NCBI RefSeq assembly: GCF_018137965.1
Contig: NZ_CP073100.1
Location: 4,475,754-4,539,753 of the forward strand
Source of the DNA: Luteolibacter ambystomatis
Lineage (GTDB): Bacteria > Verrucomicrobiota > Verrucomicrobiia > Verrucomicrobiales > Akkermansiaceae
Reading direction: 5' to 3'
DNA: 64,000 bases
Below are positions 15,252 to 24,667 of the stretch, piece by piece. A program made the position numbers and the translations under genes. The notes under the pieces were generated by a model, which was given only the letters and a program-made list of their open reading frames with translations, ran no database searches and was not told where the DNA came from. Every line of letters begins with the position of its first letter. Positions within the stretch are counted from its first letter, which is position 1.

Positions 15252-16940
15252 ATGATCCCGACATCCTTGTCCGGGAACCCGCGCGTGGTTCCCCTGCTCC
15301 ATCGTATTCATCTCCCCCGTGTCCGGCGCTGGGCTGGTGCGGCCCTCGGCCTGCTGCTGGCCACCAGCGCTCCGCAGGCCCAAGCCGCCCGGAACATCCT
15401 GTTCCTGATCGCCGATGACCTCGGCTTCGACAGTTCCTCGCTCACGGCCACGCCCGCCGCGAACGTCTCGCTGCCGCCCACACCGAACATCGATGCGCTG
15501 GGTGCCTCCGGCGTGACCTTCACCCACGCCTACGCCCGGCCGACCTGCTCCGCCACCCGTGCGACGCTGCTGACCGGCCGCCATGGCTTCCGCACCGGTG
15601 TTGGCGTGGCACTTTCCGGTGCGAAGCCGGGCCTCCGGGACGATGAGTACACCCTGCCCCGCGCCTTCGCGGCGAATGCCCCGGACTATGCCTTGGCGTC
15701 CTTCGGCAAATGGCACCTCGCCAATGGAGCGAACACGCCGCTCACCGTCGGCGGCTGGCCGTACTTCGCCGGGTTCAATGCGCCGGGCGTGGCCAGCTAC
15801 ACGAACTGGAGCAAGATCACCAACGGCGTGACCGCGACCTCCACCGTTTACTCGACCACCGATCAGGTGAACGAGGCGGTGGGCTTCATCAACACGCAGA
15901 CGCAGCAGAACAAGCCGTGGCTGGCGTGGGTGGCGTTCAACGCGCCGCACTCGCCGTTTCACAAGCCGCCGGTGAACCTGCTCGCCGGGATCACCAAATA
16001 CACCTCGCTGTCCGGCACCACCGCGCACATCAATGCGAACCAACGCCTCTACTTCGAAGCGATGATGGTGGCGCTGGATACGGAGATCGGACGCCTGCTG
16101 CAATCCGTGGACCGTTCCAACACCGACATCATCTTCGTGGGGGACAACGGCACCGAGAACGCGGTGATCCAGCCGCCGTTCAAGTATGCCGCGGAGAACC
16201 ACGCGAAGTTCACCGTCTTCGAAGGCGGCGTACGCGTGCCGCTGGTGATCACCGGACCGGACGTGGCCTACATCGGGAAAAACGACAGCCTGGTGAGCAC
16301 GGTGGACATCTGGGCCACCATCCAGGAACTCGCGGGCATTGATGTGGACGCCACCATTCCGGCGGGTGTCACCGTGGACTCGAAAAGCCTGGTGCCGCTC
16401 ATCAAGGAAAACGTGATCCGTTCCGGCGATTTGTTCGACGAGCAGTTCAACCAGAGCGCCGCCGCCGATGGCCAGACCCTGCGCGACGAACGTTACAAGC
16501 TGATCCGCTTCGACAGCCAGGTGGAGCGTTTCTACGACCTGCAGAACGATCCGTACGAGAATACGAACCTGCTCGCCTCCACCCTCACGGCGGATGCGGC
16601 GGCGCACTACAAGTCGCTGAAGCGGAAGTTCCAGAACTATCTCGCGCTGCCGAATGCCGCGACCACCCGCGATCCCTTCCCGTTCCCGGTGAATGGCTCG
16701 AACAACGTGACGCCGGACAGCTTCTCGCTGGACTTCAGCTACAGCCAGCTCCGCACGAACGCGATCTACACGTTGTGGCGCACGCCGGATCTCGGCGATC
16801 CTCTGAAGTGGGAGCAGGTGGGTTCGCTGCCTGTCAGCGGTGTGGCGAGCGGTACGCTCGGCACGGTCAATGCCACGCTCACGGACCCGCAGGCGAATGG
16901 CGGCAGCTACTTCTATCAGGTGGTGCCGAGCCGCTGGTGA
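15252..16940 (+). CDS. Secreted sulfatase (alkaline-phosphatase fold)
   Basis: A 562-residue exported arylsulfatase-type enzyme that should remove sulfate esters from glycans or aryl substrates. The signal peptide ends near residue 45 (LLLATSAPQAQA), after a long positively charged lead. NILFLIADDLGFD supplies metal-binding aspartates. The sulfatase signature is Cys99-Ser-Ala-Thr-Arg103 in RPTCSATRATLLTGRHG, where Cys99 would be matured to formylglycine (CxAxR variant). FGKWHL and FVGDNGTEN complete the site. The last 80 residues are a beta-rich tail. It lies 36 bp upstream of the PEP-CTERM fusion gene. Confidence 0.9.
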   Translation: MIPTSLSGNPRVVPLLHRIHLPRVRRWAGAALGLLLATSAPQAQAARNILFLIADDLGFDSSSLTATPAANVSLPPTPNIDALGASGVTFTHAYARPTCSATRATLLTGRHGFRTGVGVALSGAKPGLRDDEYTLPRAFAANAPDYALASFGKWHLANGANTPLTVGGWPYFAGFNAPGVASYTNWSKITNGVTATSTVYSTTDQVNEAVGFINTQTQQNKPWLAWVAFNAPHSPFHKPPVNLLAGITKYTSLSGTTAHINANQRLYFEAMMVALDTEIGRLLQSVDRSNTDIIFVGDNGTENAVIQPPFKYAAENHAKFTVFEGGVRVPLVITGPDVAYIGKNDSLVSTVDIWATIQELAGIDVDATIPAGVTVDSKSLVPLIKENVIRSGDLFDEQFNQSAAADGQTLRDERYKLIRFDSQVERFYDLQNDPYENTNLLASTLTADAAAHYKSLKRKFQNYLALPNAATTRDPFPFPVNGSNNVTPDSFSLDFSYSQLRTNAIYTLWRTPDLGDPLKWEQVGSLPVSGVASGTLGTVNATLTDPQANGGSYFYQVVPSRW

Positions 16941-16976
16941 ACCAAGCCACCCAACGATCCCCAACTTTTCTTTCCC

Positions 16977-18713
16977 ATGAAACACCTTTTCGCATCCGCA
17001 GCCCTCGGGCTGCTTCTCCCCGCAGCCGCACACGCGGCCTCCGTGACCTTCAGCGCCGTTCCTACGGCGCGCACCGTAGTTGCCGCGGACGGCGTCACCG
17101 TCCTCTCCGGCGGCACGGTCTGGGTCGGCACCCTCTCCAGCACGTCCTTCACCTACAATCCGCTCACCAGCGTGAGCGACAATGTGAACAACATCATCGC
17201 CCAGGGCGGCTGGGAACGCTTCGGCTACGATACCGTGACCGGCGACCCCAATCCCGGCGCGTCCTCCAACCTCGCGATCCGCACCTCGCCACAGGGGCGC
17301 ATCGGCGGAACGGCGACTGACAACAACTCCGGCACGACCGCCGCGGACTACTTCAACAACGCGACGATCTACCTGTGGGTGTTCAACGGCGCGACGCCGG
17401 AGACCTCCACCGAGTTCGGCATCTTCACCGCCACCAGCGCGGGCACGCCGTGGCTCTTCCCGGTGAATGCCGGCGGCGTGGGCGACACGGTCACGCTGAG
17501 CACCACCACCAGTGCCGCTCCGGTCATCACGGCGGTGGGTGGTGTCGGCTCCACGCCCGCGGGCCAGCTCCGTCTGGTATCCGCGGTGCCGGAACCGTCC
17601 GCTCCCCTGCTGCTCGGACTTGCCGCCGTGGGCCTGACCTTCATGAGACGCCGTGGCCGTGCCTTGGCCGCTGTCGCCGCGCTGGCCGGACCGCTGCACG
17701 CCACGGAGCTTTCCAACAATCCAGTGGGTTACCTCACCGTGACCTTGCCCGGCGGCAGCCAGCAATCGCCGCGCTTGTCGCTGATCTCTCCCACCCTCGT
17801 CCGGCCGCTGTCGTGGCAGGGCACCATCACCGCCGTGTCCGCGAACACCAGCGGACCTACGACGTTCTCTGTAGCTGGAAATCCGTGGACGGACGGTCAG
17901 TTCAACGGAGTCAATGGCAGCTATTATGCGGAGGTGGTGCCGCGCACCGGTTCCGGCGTGGTTTCCGACATCACGGGCACCACGGAAGGAGTTGCTCCGG
18001 ATGGCAGTTCGCTGACCACCTTCGACAACCTCGCCGCGTTCGCATCCGTGGGCGACGAACTCCGCGTCCGCAAGCACGTCACGCTCGGCGGTTTCTTCGG
18101 CGAGACCAATGCCGCGGGCCTGCTGGCATCGGACGATCCCTCCACTGCGGATGAGGTGCTGGTCTATGACGGCGGAACCTTCACGTCCTACTTCTACTAC
18201 ACCGGCGACGAGGTTTTTGCCGCCGGCTGGTATGACACGAACTTCACCCTTGCACCCGGCGAAGCCGCCAAGGTGGTGATCGCACCGAACCAGGGCCTGG
18301 TGGTGAAACGCCGCGGCACTGCTCCGCTTTCGTTTCGCTACACCGGCGCGGCGAAAACCGGCGATACCCTGCTGCCGGTAGTGAATGGCAGCAACGTTCT
18401 CGGAACGGTTTCCAGTGCCAGTCTCACGCTCGGCACCAGTGGACTCCACACCGGGGATGCGAGCACCGGTGTGAACGGTGGCGAGGATCCCTCCGTGGCG
18501 GATGAAATCGTGCTCTACACCGCCAGCGGTCCGGTGAGTTACTTCTACTACACCGGTGCGCCGGACTTCCCGGCGGGCTGGTATGACTCGGCGTTCACGC
18601 TGGCACCGGGCGAAGCGGACAACATCCGGATCGAGCCGGGCAGTTCGTTCGTGCTGAAGCGTAAGAGCGGCGCGCCATTCAACTGGACGCAGCCCGCGCC
18701 GAAGGTGTTCTGA
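16977..18713 (+). CDS. Fusion of a PEP-CTERM protein with a TIGR02597-like protein
   Basis: 578 residues that read as two exported proteins in one frame. Residues 1-20 are a signal peptide. Residues 21-200 are a secreted beta-rich domain. Residues 204-228 are a PEP-CTERM sorting signal (VPEPS, hydrophobic helix, Met223-Arg-Arg-Arg). Normally the protein ends there, but it continues through LAAVAALAGPLHA, itself signal-peptide-like, into about 340 residues with two SYFYYTG...GWYD repeats that look like TIGR02597. Met223 (ATG at 17643) could be the start of a second protein. A lost stop codon between neighbours is the simplest explanation. A strong hairpin follows the stop. Confidence 0.75.
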   Translation: MKHLFASAALGLLLPAAAHAASVTFSAVPTARTVVAADGVTVLSGGTVWVGTLSSTSFTYNPLTSVSDNVNNIIAQGGWERFGYDTVTGDPNPGASSNLAIRTSPQGRIGGTATDNNSGTTAADYFNNATIYLWVFNGATPETSTEFGIFTATSAGTPWLFPVNAGGVGDTVTLSTTTSAAPVITAVGGVGSTPAGQLRLVSAVPEPSAPLLLGLAAVGLTFMRRRGRALAAVAALAGPLHATELSNNPVGYLTVTLPGGSQQSPRLSLISPTLVRPLSWQGTITAVSANTSGPTTFSVAGNPWTDGQFNGVNGSYYAEVVPRTGSGVVSDITGTTEGVAPDGSSLTTFDNLAAFASVGDELRVRKHVTLGGFFGETNAAGLLASDDPSTADEVLVYDGGTFTSYFYYTGDEVFAAGWYDTNFTLAPGEAAKVVIAPNQGLVVKRRGTAPLSFRYTGAAKTGDTLLPVVNGSNVLGTVSSASLTLGTSGLHTGDASTGVNGGEDPSVADEIVLYTASGPVSYFYYTGAPDFPAGWYDSAFTLAPGEADNIRIEPGSSFVLKRKSGAPFNWTQPAPKVF

Positions 18714-18728
18714 AATTCGAAACGGAAG

Positions 18729-18766
18729 CGGGCGGATGGTTCGACATCCTCGAACGATCCGCCCGC
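18729..18766. terminator. Hairpin between convergent genes (probable bidirectional terminator)
   Basis: 17-bp arms at 18729-18745 and 18750-18766 pair with one mismatch around a 4-base loop (GCGGGCGGAT... with ...ATCCGCCCGC). It lies 15 bp after the PEP-CTERM fusion gene and before the end of prfB. There is no clear T-run on either side. Confidence 0.65.
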
Positions 18767-18772
18767 CACGTT

Positions 18773-18792
18773 CACAAGCAGGAATGCTTGTA
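18773..18792 (-). repeat. REP family B, single palindrome
   Basis: CACAAGCAGGAATGCTTGTA, the reverse complement (one mismatch) of the palindrome at 5841-5860. It stands alone, next to the terminator hairpin and 8 bp from the prfB stop. Confidence 0.75.
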
Positions 18793-18800
18793 CTACTACG

Positions 18801-19941
18801 TTAATCGTCGTCGTTGCTGGCGCCCTTCACGCGGACCTTGCCGCGGAGCTTGGCCTCGATGAAGTTGTCGATGTCCCCGTCCATCACGTACTGGATGTTG
18901 CCGGTTTCCTCGCCGGTGCGGAGGTCGAGGACCTTCTGGTACGGCTGGAAGACATACGAGCGGATCTGGTTGCCCCAGGAAATGTCGCCCTTTTCGCCAT
19001 AGGCGCGTTCGGACTCGGCCTTCTGCTTGTCCTCCTCGATCTGGTAGAGCTTCGATTTGAGGATCTCAAAGGCGAGCACGCGGTTCTGGCCCTGCGAGCG
19101 GGCGGCGGTCGAGCGGATCAGGATGCCGGTGGGAAGGTGGCGCAGCAACACGGCGGTTTCCACCTTGTTCACGTTCTGGCCGCCCTTGCCGCCGGATCGC
19201 GTGGTCGTGATCTCGACGTCCTTTTCGTTGATCTCGATCTTGATCTCCTTGGAGACTTCCGGGGTTGCGTCGATGGCGCAGAAGGAGGTGTGGCGCTTGC
19301 CGGCGGAGTCGAAGGGGGAGATGCGCACCAGGCGGTGTACACCGCGTTCGTTCTTCAGGTAGCCGTAGGCGTATTCGCCGGTGATCTTGATGGTCGCGCC
19401 GCGGAGGCCGGCCTCGTCACCGTCCTGCCAGTCGATCGTTTCCACGGTGAAGCCCTTCCGTTCCGCCCAGCGGGTGTACATGCGGTGGAGCATCTGGGCC
19501 CAGTCGCAGGCTTCTGTGCCGCCCGCACCTGCCTGGATCACCAGATAGCACGGGGAAATGTCGGCAGGCTGGTTGAGCAGCGTGAGCAGCTCGAAGGAGG
19601 CGAGGTCGGCGTCCAGCGCCTTGAACTCCGCGGTGGCCTCGGCGGCCATGTCGTTGTCGTCGTACTCCTTGGCCAGAGCCACGCCTTCCTCGATGTCGCC
19701 GATGCGCTTTTCGAGAGCCAGGAAGGCCCCGAGCTTCTTCTTCATCGTCGCGGCATTGGAGCTGACCTCCTTCGCCTTGTCGGCATCGTTCCAGAAGGCC
19801 GGAGATCCCATCGCTTCCTCAAGCGTGGCGATCTGTTGTTCAAGGGCCGGGACGTCAAAGATACCTCCTGAGCTTCGACAGGCGGCTCTTCAGGCCGTCG
19901 GTGTCGAGCGCCAGGAGGTCGGCGGTGTGGGCTTCGGACAT
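18801..19941 (-). CDS. prfB: Peptide chain release factor 2, with programmed +1 frameshift
   Basis: Reads UAA/UGA stops and triggers peptide release. The gene is complement(join(18801..19856, 19858..19941)). Zero frame runs 28 codons from ATG 19941 ([15 protein letters not shown]...) to CTT-TGA at 19860-19855. A +1 slip then gives [17 protein letters not shown] and 379 residues in total. The site has the Shine-Dalgarno-like AGGAGG just before TAT CTT TGA C, matching the well-known RF2 autoregulatory frameshift in which low RF2 favours the shift. SPF (residues 208-210, stop-codon recognition) and GGQ (253-255, release) are intact. Calling only the long second frame from 19811 would miss 43 residues. 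Confidence 0.95.
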
Positions 19942-20018
19942 GGGCGGGAAGAAGAACGGCGGAAACGCCCGGAAAGCAAGAGCCAATAGGAAAGGGGGGA
20001 AGCCCTGCCGCGCGGCTT

Positions 20019-20047
20019 TTGACAATTGCGCGCAACTGCCTACTTGC
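20019..20047 (+). promoter_or_regulatory. Promoter and palindrome upstream of GntR-type regulator
   Basis: TTGACA at 20019-20024, a 17-bp spacer to ACTTGC (or 16 bp to CTACTT-like), and the perfect palindrome TTGCGCGCAA at 20026-20035 inside the spacer. The -10 match is poor. The palindrome is a candidate autoregulatory operator. Confidence 0.4.
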
Positions 20048-20060
20048 TTTCGGCAGGGTG

Positions 20061-21170
20061 ATGGCCAAAGTGGGAAACGTGAGCGTGATCAAGCGAGTGG
20101 GTGCCGTGGAGGCCGCGGCAACAGCCCTCCGGGAGATGGTGGCGGCCGGGAAATGGGCCGACCGTCTGCCGGGCACCCGCGTGCTGGCCGGACAGCTCGG
20201 CGTTTCCCAGCCGACGGTGCAGCTCGCATTGCTTGAGTTGGCCAAGGACGGCGTGTTGGAATCCGCAGGCGAGCGGAAAGCCTACCGCGTCAAGAGCCGG
20301 GGTGCGAGCTTGTCCAAAGAGTCCGGGCCGAAGGGCAAACGCGTGATCCTGTTGACCCACCAAGCCATCGAGCGCACGGCGGAATCCGGGCGACAAGTCA
20401 TGGAAATGCTGCACCGGATGCTGACTCCCGCCGGTTGGCAGGTGGACTACCGGATCGTCGATTTCCTGCATGCCCGCACGCCTCATCGCAGTTGGGACGA
20501 CCTGATCGGGGCCGAACCCGGCGAGCAGGTGGTGGCCTTGTTCGGACGACCTGCCTTGGCCGAGTGGGCGGTGAAACGGGGAGTGAAGATCATTTTCCTG
20601 GGAGGCGTGACCGATGGCTTCGAGGTGCCCGTAGTCGCCGTGAGGTCGGCCAATCTTCTCGCCGAGGCTTACCGCAGGTTGATCGCCTTGGGCCACCGGC
20701 GGATCGTCACACAGCTCTGCGACCGTCCTCAAAGCTACATCGACTCGATGCGGGAAGCCGCCCGTATGGAGCTGGAAGCCGCGGGATTGCCCTACTCTCC
20801 GGCCTATCACACTCCGGACAGCGAGTACCTGCGGCCGGATGTTTCCTGGAGCATCATGGAGAGCCTGTTCAAACGCGAGCGGCCCACCGCACTGGTGCTG
20901 CTCGACTGGCGCGAGCTGGTCACGGCGATCTGTTTCCTCTCGAAGATCGGCCTGAAAGTCCCCGAGGACGTTTCCGTGGTGCTATTGAACGATCAGGCGA
21001 ATGCCGAGTGGTTCCAGCCGCCATTGGCACGCTTCAAGTTCCCCATCGCCCGCATGGCACGGCGGCTCAAGGCATGGTTGGAGGGCAAGTGGGACCCGGA
21101 TGGGCTGCGGGTGGGTGTCGCCGCGGAATGGGTGCCGGGGGAGAGCATCGCCCCGCCGCCGAAGGGGTGA
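20061..21170 (+). CDS. GntR-family regulator with LacI-type ligand-binding domain
   Basis: A 369-residue transcription factor. The N-terminal 75 residues are a GntR winged helix (LREMVAAGKWADRLPGTRVLAGQLGVSQPTVQLALLELAKDGVLE). Residues 90-360 are a periplasmic-binding-protein-like domain of the LacI/GalR kind (VVAVRSANLLAEAYRRLIALGHRRIV, PTALVLLDWRELVTAICFLSKIGLKVPEDVSVV). Verrucomicrobia use this architecture to control sugar genes. I choose ATG 20061; the longer frame from 20019 would start inside the promoter-like TTGACA. The target is unknown. Its end is 5 bp from the convergent CLC gene. Confidence 0.85.
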   Translation: MAKVGNVSVIKRVGAVEAAATALREMVAAGKWADRLPGTRVLAGQLGVSQPTVQLALLELAKDGVLESAGERKAYRVKSRGASLSKESGPKGKRVILLTHQAIERTAESGRQVMEMLHRMLTPAGWQVDYRIVDFLHARTPHRSWDDLIGAEPGEQVVALFGRPALAEWAVKRGVKIIFLGGVTDGFEVPVVAVRSANLLAEAYRRLIALGHRRIVTQLCDRPQSYIDSMREAARMELEAAGLPYSPAYHTPDSEYLRPDVSWSIMESLFKRERPTALVLLDWRELVTAICFLSKIGLKVPEDVSVVLLNDQANAEWFQPPLARFKFPIARMARRLKAWLEGKWDPDGLRVGVAAEWVPGESIAPPPKG

Positions 21171-21175
21171 AGAGT

Positions 21176-22456
21176 CTACTCCCACCACTTTCGCACGCCG
21201 ATCTGTTGCGCCTTGTAGATCCCGGAGTGGCCGCTGCACGCGTAGGCCACGAAGCAGGCGATTGCCAGATAGACCGCATTCGAAGCCCCGAACAGCTCGA
21301 TGCCCAGCAGCGTGCAGGCCAGCGGAGTATTCGCCGCCGCCGCGAAGATCGCCACGAACCCGAGCGCGGCGAAGAGATCCGTCGGCGCGCCCATCAAACC
21401 GGAAAGCGCGTTACCCAGTCCCGCACCGATGAAGAACAACGGCGTGACCTCGCCGCCCTTGAAGCCAGCTGATAGTGTGATGACGGTGAAGACCAGCTTC
21501 CAGAACCACGCCCACGCGAAGATCCGGCCATCGAAGAACGCGGACAACGTCGCATCGCCCGGATGCTCCGCCAGCACACCGAGGCCGAGGTATTCCCGCG
21601 TACCGAGCAGGTAGGCCAGCGCGATGACGATCCATGCGCCGATCACCGGCCGCCACAGCGGCTCCGGGCAGAAGCTTTTGTAGAGACGTTCCACCACATG
21701 GCAGGCCTTCGCGAACAGGCTGCCGCAGAAACCGAACAACACCGCCGCCACCAACACCTTCGTGAGCAGCACCGGATCGAAGGGTCCGCCCTGGCCGGGC
21801 ACCGTGAGATGTTCCATGAACATCACGTGGTAGTGCGTGTGGGTCGCGCCCCAGGCGAGGCAGGTCCAGTTTCCGATCAAGGCGGCAGCGAGACAGGGGA
21901 CCAGCGCCTCATACTGGACGCGCCCGACCACCAGCACCTCCAATGCGAACACCGCTCCGGCCAAAGGCGTGCCAAAGACCGCGCCGAAACCGGCCGACAC
22001 ACCTGCCATCAGCAGGATGCGTAGCGTGGGCTTGTCCAGGCGGAAGAGCTTCGCGAAGCCGCTGGCGATGCTGCCGCCCATTTGCACCGCGGTGCCTTCG
22101 CGACCCGCCGAGCCACCGCAGAGATGGGTCAGCACGGTCGCGCCGAGGATGAGCGGAGCCATTCGTTTTGGCACGCCGCCACCCCCGGGTTCGTGGACTT
22201 GTTCGAGGATGAGATTGTTTCCGCCGCCCGATGTGCCGCCGTGGTGCTTGTAGCACCATGCCATCGCCACCCCGGCTACCGGCAGCAGGAATAGCAGCCA
22301 CGGATGGTCGAAGCGCAGCCGCGTCACCGCATCCAGGCTCCACAGGAAAAACGCACAGGCGGAGCCGACCGCCACCGCCATCGGCACAAGCCAAAGAAAC
22401 CACCGCAGCGGCGGCAGGATGCGGCCGCGGAGGGTTTGGACAAGGAAGCGCGCCAT
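21176..22456 (-). CDS. CLC-family anion transporter, probably the fluoride-exporting CLC-F type
   Basis: A 426-residue membrane protein with about ten to twelve helices. The anion-site loop reads [10 protein letters not shown] instead of the chloride-type GSGIP, and the gating block reads [11 protein letters not shown] instead of GREGP. As I recall the family, GNNL-type loops with GREGT mark the bacterial CLC-F proteins (fluoride/proton antiporters). I found no fluoride riboswitch upstream. ATG 22456 (MARFLVQ) is preferred over TTG 22480. It is 39 bp downstream of a second, chloride-type CLC gene, so they probably form an operon. Confidence 0.8.
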   Translation of the reverse strand: MARFLVQTLRGRILPPLRWFLWLVPMAVAVGSACAFFLWSLDAVTRLRFDHPWLLFLLPVAGVAMAWCYKHHGGTSGGGNNLILEQVHEPGGGGVPKRMAPLILGATVLTHLCGGSAGREGTAVQMGGSIASGFAKLFRLDKPTLRILLMAGVSAGFGAVFGTPLAGAVFALEVLVVGRVQYEALVPCLAAALIGNWTCLAWGATHTHYHVMFMEHLTVPGQGGPFDPVLLTKVLVAAVLFGFCGSLFAKACHVVERLYKSFCPEPLWRPVIGAWIVIALAYLLGTREYLGLGVLAEHPGDATLSAFFDGRIFAWAWFWKLVFTVITLSAGFKGGEVTPLFFIGAGLGNALSGLMGAPTDLFAALGFVAIFAAAANTPLACTLLGIELFGASNAVYLAIACFVAYACSGHSGIYKAQQIGVRKWWE

Positions 22457-22495
22457 GGGATGACGGGAAATTGCTAACAAGCTCGTGCCATGGCC

Positions 22496-23854
22496 TCAAG
22501 CCGCGTTCCGTTCCGCGCGCTGCCGGAGTTGGTCATAGATCGGCGCGCTGCCGAGCCACTCCGTCACGCCATAGGCCGCCAGGCACGAGGCCAGCAGCGG
22601 CAGCATGAAATCGTATTTTCCGGTCATCTCCACCATCAGCACGATACCCGTCAGCGGCGCGCGGACGATGGCGGTAAACAGCGCGCCCATGCCCAGCACG
22701 GCGAAGGATTCCGGGTTCGGCATCCATGCCGGAGACAGGTGCGCGATACCATGACCGAACAACAACCCGCCAAGCGCTCCCAGCACCAGCAACGGCGCGA
22801 AGATCCCACCCGCCGTGCCGCAACCGTAGCAGGTCATTGTCAGTACGAAGCGCGCGATCAGCAGCAGCGGCAGGATGCCCACGGCGATCTCACCCGCGAT
22901 CGCCTGATCCGCCAGCGTGCCGCCCCCGCCGGAGAGATGCGGCATCGTCCAGCCCGCGATTCCCGCGACAAATCCGGCCACCGCGCCGCCGAGCCACTTC
23001 GAGCGGGTCAGCCGGTCGAAGCCATCGAGGCTGCCGAGCAGGCACTTGTTGAACACCACTCCGAGCAATCCGGCGAGCAGTCCCAGCAGCAGGGCGAGGG
23101 GTAGCTCGTTCACGCTCATCGCAGGCATCGCCTCCAGATGGAATACCGGCTTGTCCCCGACCAGCAGCCGCGAGACCACATCCGAGGATACGGACGCAAG
23201 AAATGCCGCCACGAACACCACCGGTGTGAAATTCCCCTGAAGCTCCTCCAGCACGAAGATCATGCCCGCCAGCGGGGAATTGAACGCCGCTGCCAATCCC
23301 GCTCCGGCTCCGGCGCTGATGAGTGCCTTGCGTTCGCCGCCACCCGCCTTCACCCGGAACCAATCCGCCACCATCAGGCCGGAGGCACCGCCCATCTGCA
23401 CGGTCGGGCCTTCGCGTCCCAGCGTGAGGCCGCCACCGATCCCAATCACTCCGGCGATGAATTTCACCGGCAGCAGACGTTTCCAATGGAGCCGGGTCTT
23501 GCCCAGCAACACCGCCTGCAGATGCGGGATGCCGCTGCCCGCCGCCTCCGGGGCCAGACGCCGCACCATCCACAAACCCAGTCCGCCCGCGAGCGCGCCC
23601 AGGGACGTCCATGCGGCGAACGATGGCCAACCGTGCAGGCCGCCGAGCTGGTGATTCCGCAGGTCCTCCGCCCATGCCAATGCCAGCCGGAAGGCGGACG
23701 CCACCACGCCCGCGACCAATCCCACCACCAGCGCTTTCGGCAGGATGTGCCTGCGCCGCACCTCTTCCTCATTCAGGCCGCTGCCCACCTCGGTCGCCGC
23801 ATTGCTCTCCGGAGTCGTCACCCGCGGAACCTGCCGGGGGCGATGGCCCGCCAC
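22496..23854 (-). CDS. CLC-family chloride/proton antiporter (ClcA-like)
   Basis: A 452-residue membrane protein with the full set of chloride CLC motifs: GSGIPHLQAVLLG, GREGPTVQMGG with the gating glutamate, and a proton-path glutamate candidate in VLEELQGNF. YGCGTAGGIFAPLLVLGA, the GxFxP-type loop, and a Tyr near the end (PIYDQL) complete the set. These fit a 2 Cl-/H+ exchanger involved in acid resistance or anion balance. It precedes the CLC-F-like gene. It has no C-terminal CBS domains. The promoter lies in the gap shared with aroK. Confidence 0.9.
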   Translation of the reverse strand: MAGHRPRQVPRVTTPESNAATEVGSGLNEEEVRRRHILPKALVVGLVAGVVASAFRLALAWAEDLRNHQLGGLHGWPSFAAWTSLGALAGGLGLWMVRRLAPEAAGSGIPHLQAVLLGKTRLHWKRLLPVKFIAGVIGIGGGLTLGREGPTVQMGGASGLMVADWFRVKAGGGERKALISAGAGAGLAAAFNSPLAGMIFVLEELQGNFTPVVFVAAFLASVSSDVVSRLLVGDKPVFHLEAMPAMSVNELPLALLLGLLAGLLGVVFNKCLLGSLDGFDRLTRSKWLGGAVAGFVAGIAGWTMPHLSGGGGTLADQAIAGEIAVGILPLLLIARFVLTMTCYGCGTAGGIFAPLLVLGALGGLLFGHGIAHLSPAWMPNPESFAVLGMGALFTAIVRAPLTGIVLMVEMTGKYDFMLPLLASCLAAYGVTEWLGSAPIYDQLRQRAERNAA

Positions 23855-23892
23855 AACCCGATCCGCCGTTGTTGTTTGTAACGCGGCGCATT

Positions 23893-23908
23893 TTACGGTT
23901 CGCCGTAA
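23893..23908. promoter_or_regulatory. Perfect hairpin in the clc-aroK divergent gap
   Basis: TTACGG-TTCG-CCGTAA: a 6-bp perfect stem with a TTCG loop, 26 bp before the aroK start. It may be an operator for either divergent gene or a leader hairpin. The sequence does not decide. Confidence 0.4.
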
Positions 23909-23934
23909 CGTCAGGAGACGCTAGGGTGCCCGCC

Positions 23935-24486
23935 ATGACGGAGGGGGTCAACGTCCCGAAAAGCATCGTGCTCATTGGCTTCATGGGCAGCGGGAAGACC
24001 ACGGTCGGGCGCGAGCTGCACCAGCGGCTCGGCTATCCACTGGTGGACATGGACCACCTGATCGAGCAGCGCGCGGGCAAGCCGATCACCGCCATCTTCG
24101 CCGAGTCCGGTGAAGACGCCTTCCGCGACATGGAAACGGCCTTGCTCCAGGAGCTGTCCGCACCGGATGCGCCGCGTCGGATCATTTCCACCGGCGGTGG
24201 CGTGGTCGTGCGCCCGGAGAACCGTGAGCTGCTCCACCAGCTCGGCTACGTGGTCTGGTTGCATGCGCCGGTGGACACCATCCTCGAGCGCACCGGCCGG
24301 AACCGTGAGCGACCGTTGCTGCATACGGAGGATCCGCGTGCGAAGATTGAAGCACTGCTGGAACTGCGTCGGCCTTGGTATCAAGCCACCGCCCACCAGG
24401 CCGTGGACACCGAGGGTCTCGACTCCAGCGAGATCGCCACCGGCATTCTGGAAAGCGCCCGCTATTTTTTCACGGGGCATGTTTGA
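23935..24486 (+). CDS. aroK: Shikimate kinase
   Basis: A cytosolic enzyme that phosphorylates shikimate with ATP on the path to chorismate. It is 183 residues, normal for the family. The P-loop GFMGSGKTTVG covers residues 15-25. Asp near residue 38-40 (VDMDHLIEQ) and the shikimate-binding FRDMETALLQEL and STGGGVV follow. RNRERPLL is the lid with the conserved arginine. The start ATG 23935 is used because the reading frame upstream (open from 23611) is antisense to the CLC gene. A family B repeat pair follows. Confidence 0.95.
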   Translation: MTEGVNVPKSIVLIGFMGSGKTTVGRELHQRLGYPLVDMDHLIEQRAGKPITAIFAESGEDAFRDMETALLQELSAPDAPRRIISTGGGVVVRPENRELLHQLGYVVWLHAPVDTILERTGRNRERPLLHTEDPRAKIEALLELRRPWYQATAHQAVDTEGLDSSEIATGILESARYFFTGHV

Positions 24487-24493
24487 GAGGTGG

Positions 24494-24635
24494 CACAAGC
24501 ATTTCTGCTTGTGAGGGTGCACGGTTCACCCGTTTCCCGGCTCCAAACGCCCTGGAAATCCGCATCGGCACCTTGGCAAATCCGGTCGGCTTCCGGACAA
24601 ACCACTCCACCCGCTCACAAGCAGGAATGCTTGTG
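24494..24635. repeat. REP family B inverted pair (REPIN-like)
   Basis: CACAAGCATTTCTGCTTGTG at 24494-24513 and its counterpart CACAAGCAGGAATGCTTGTG at 24616-24635, facing each other over about 100 bp. It fills the gap between aroK and queG. Confidence 0.8.
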
Positions 24636-24667
24636 CTACTAACATTCGTGTTCATTCGCGTCCATTC

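Noticed and set aside
15141..18449. An 1102-codon frame antisense to the sulfatase and PEP-CTERM fusion
   Set aside because: Arginine- and glycine-rich, with no domain; it is a shadow of two clear genes.
23855..23934. Fluoride riboswitch before the CLC genes
   Set aside because: I looked for the GGCGATGG...CGCC and GATGACGCC-like pieces and did not find them.
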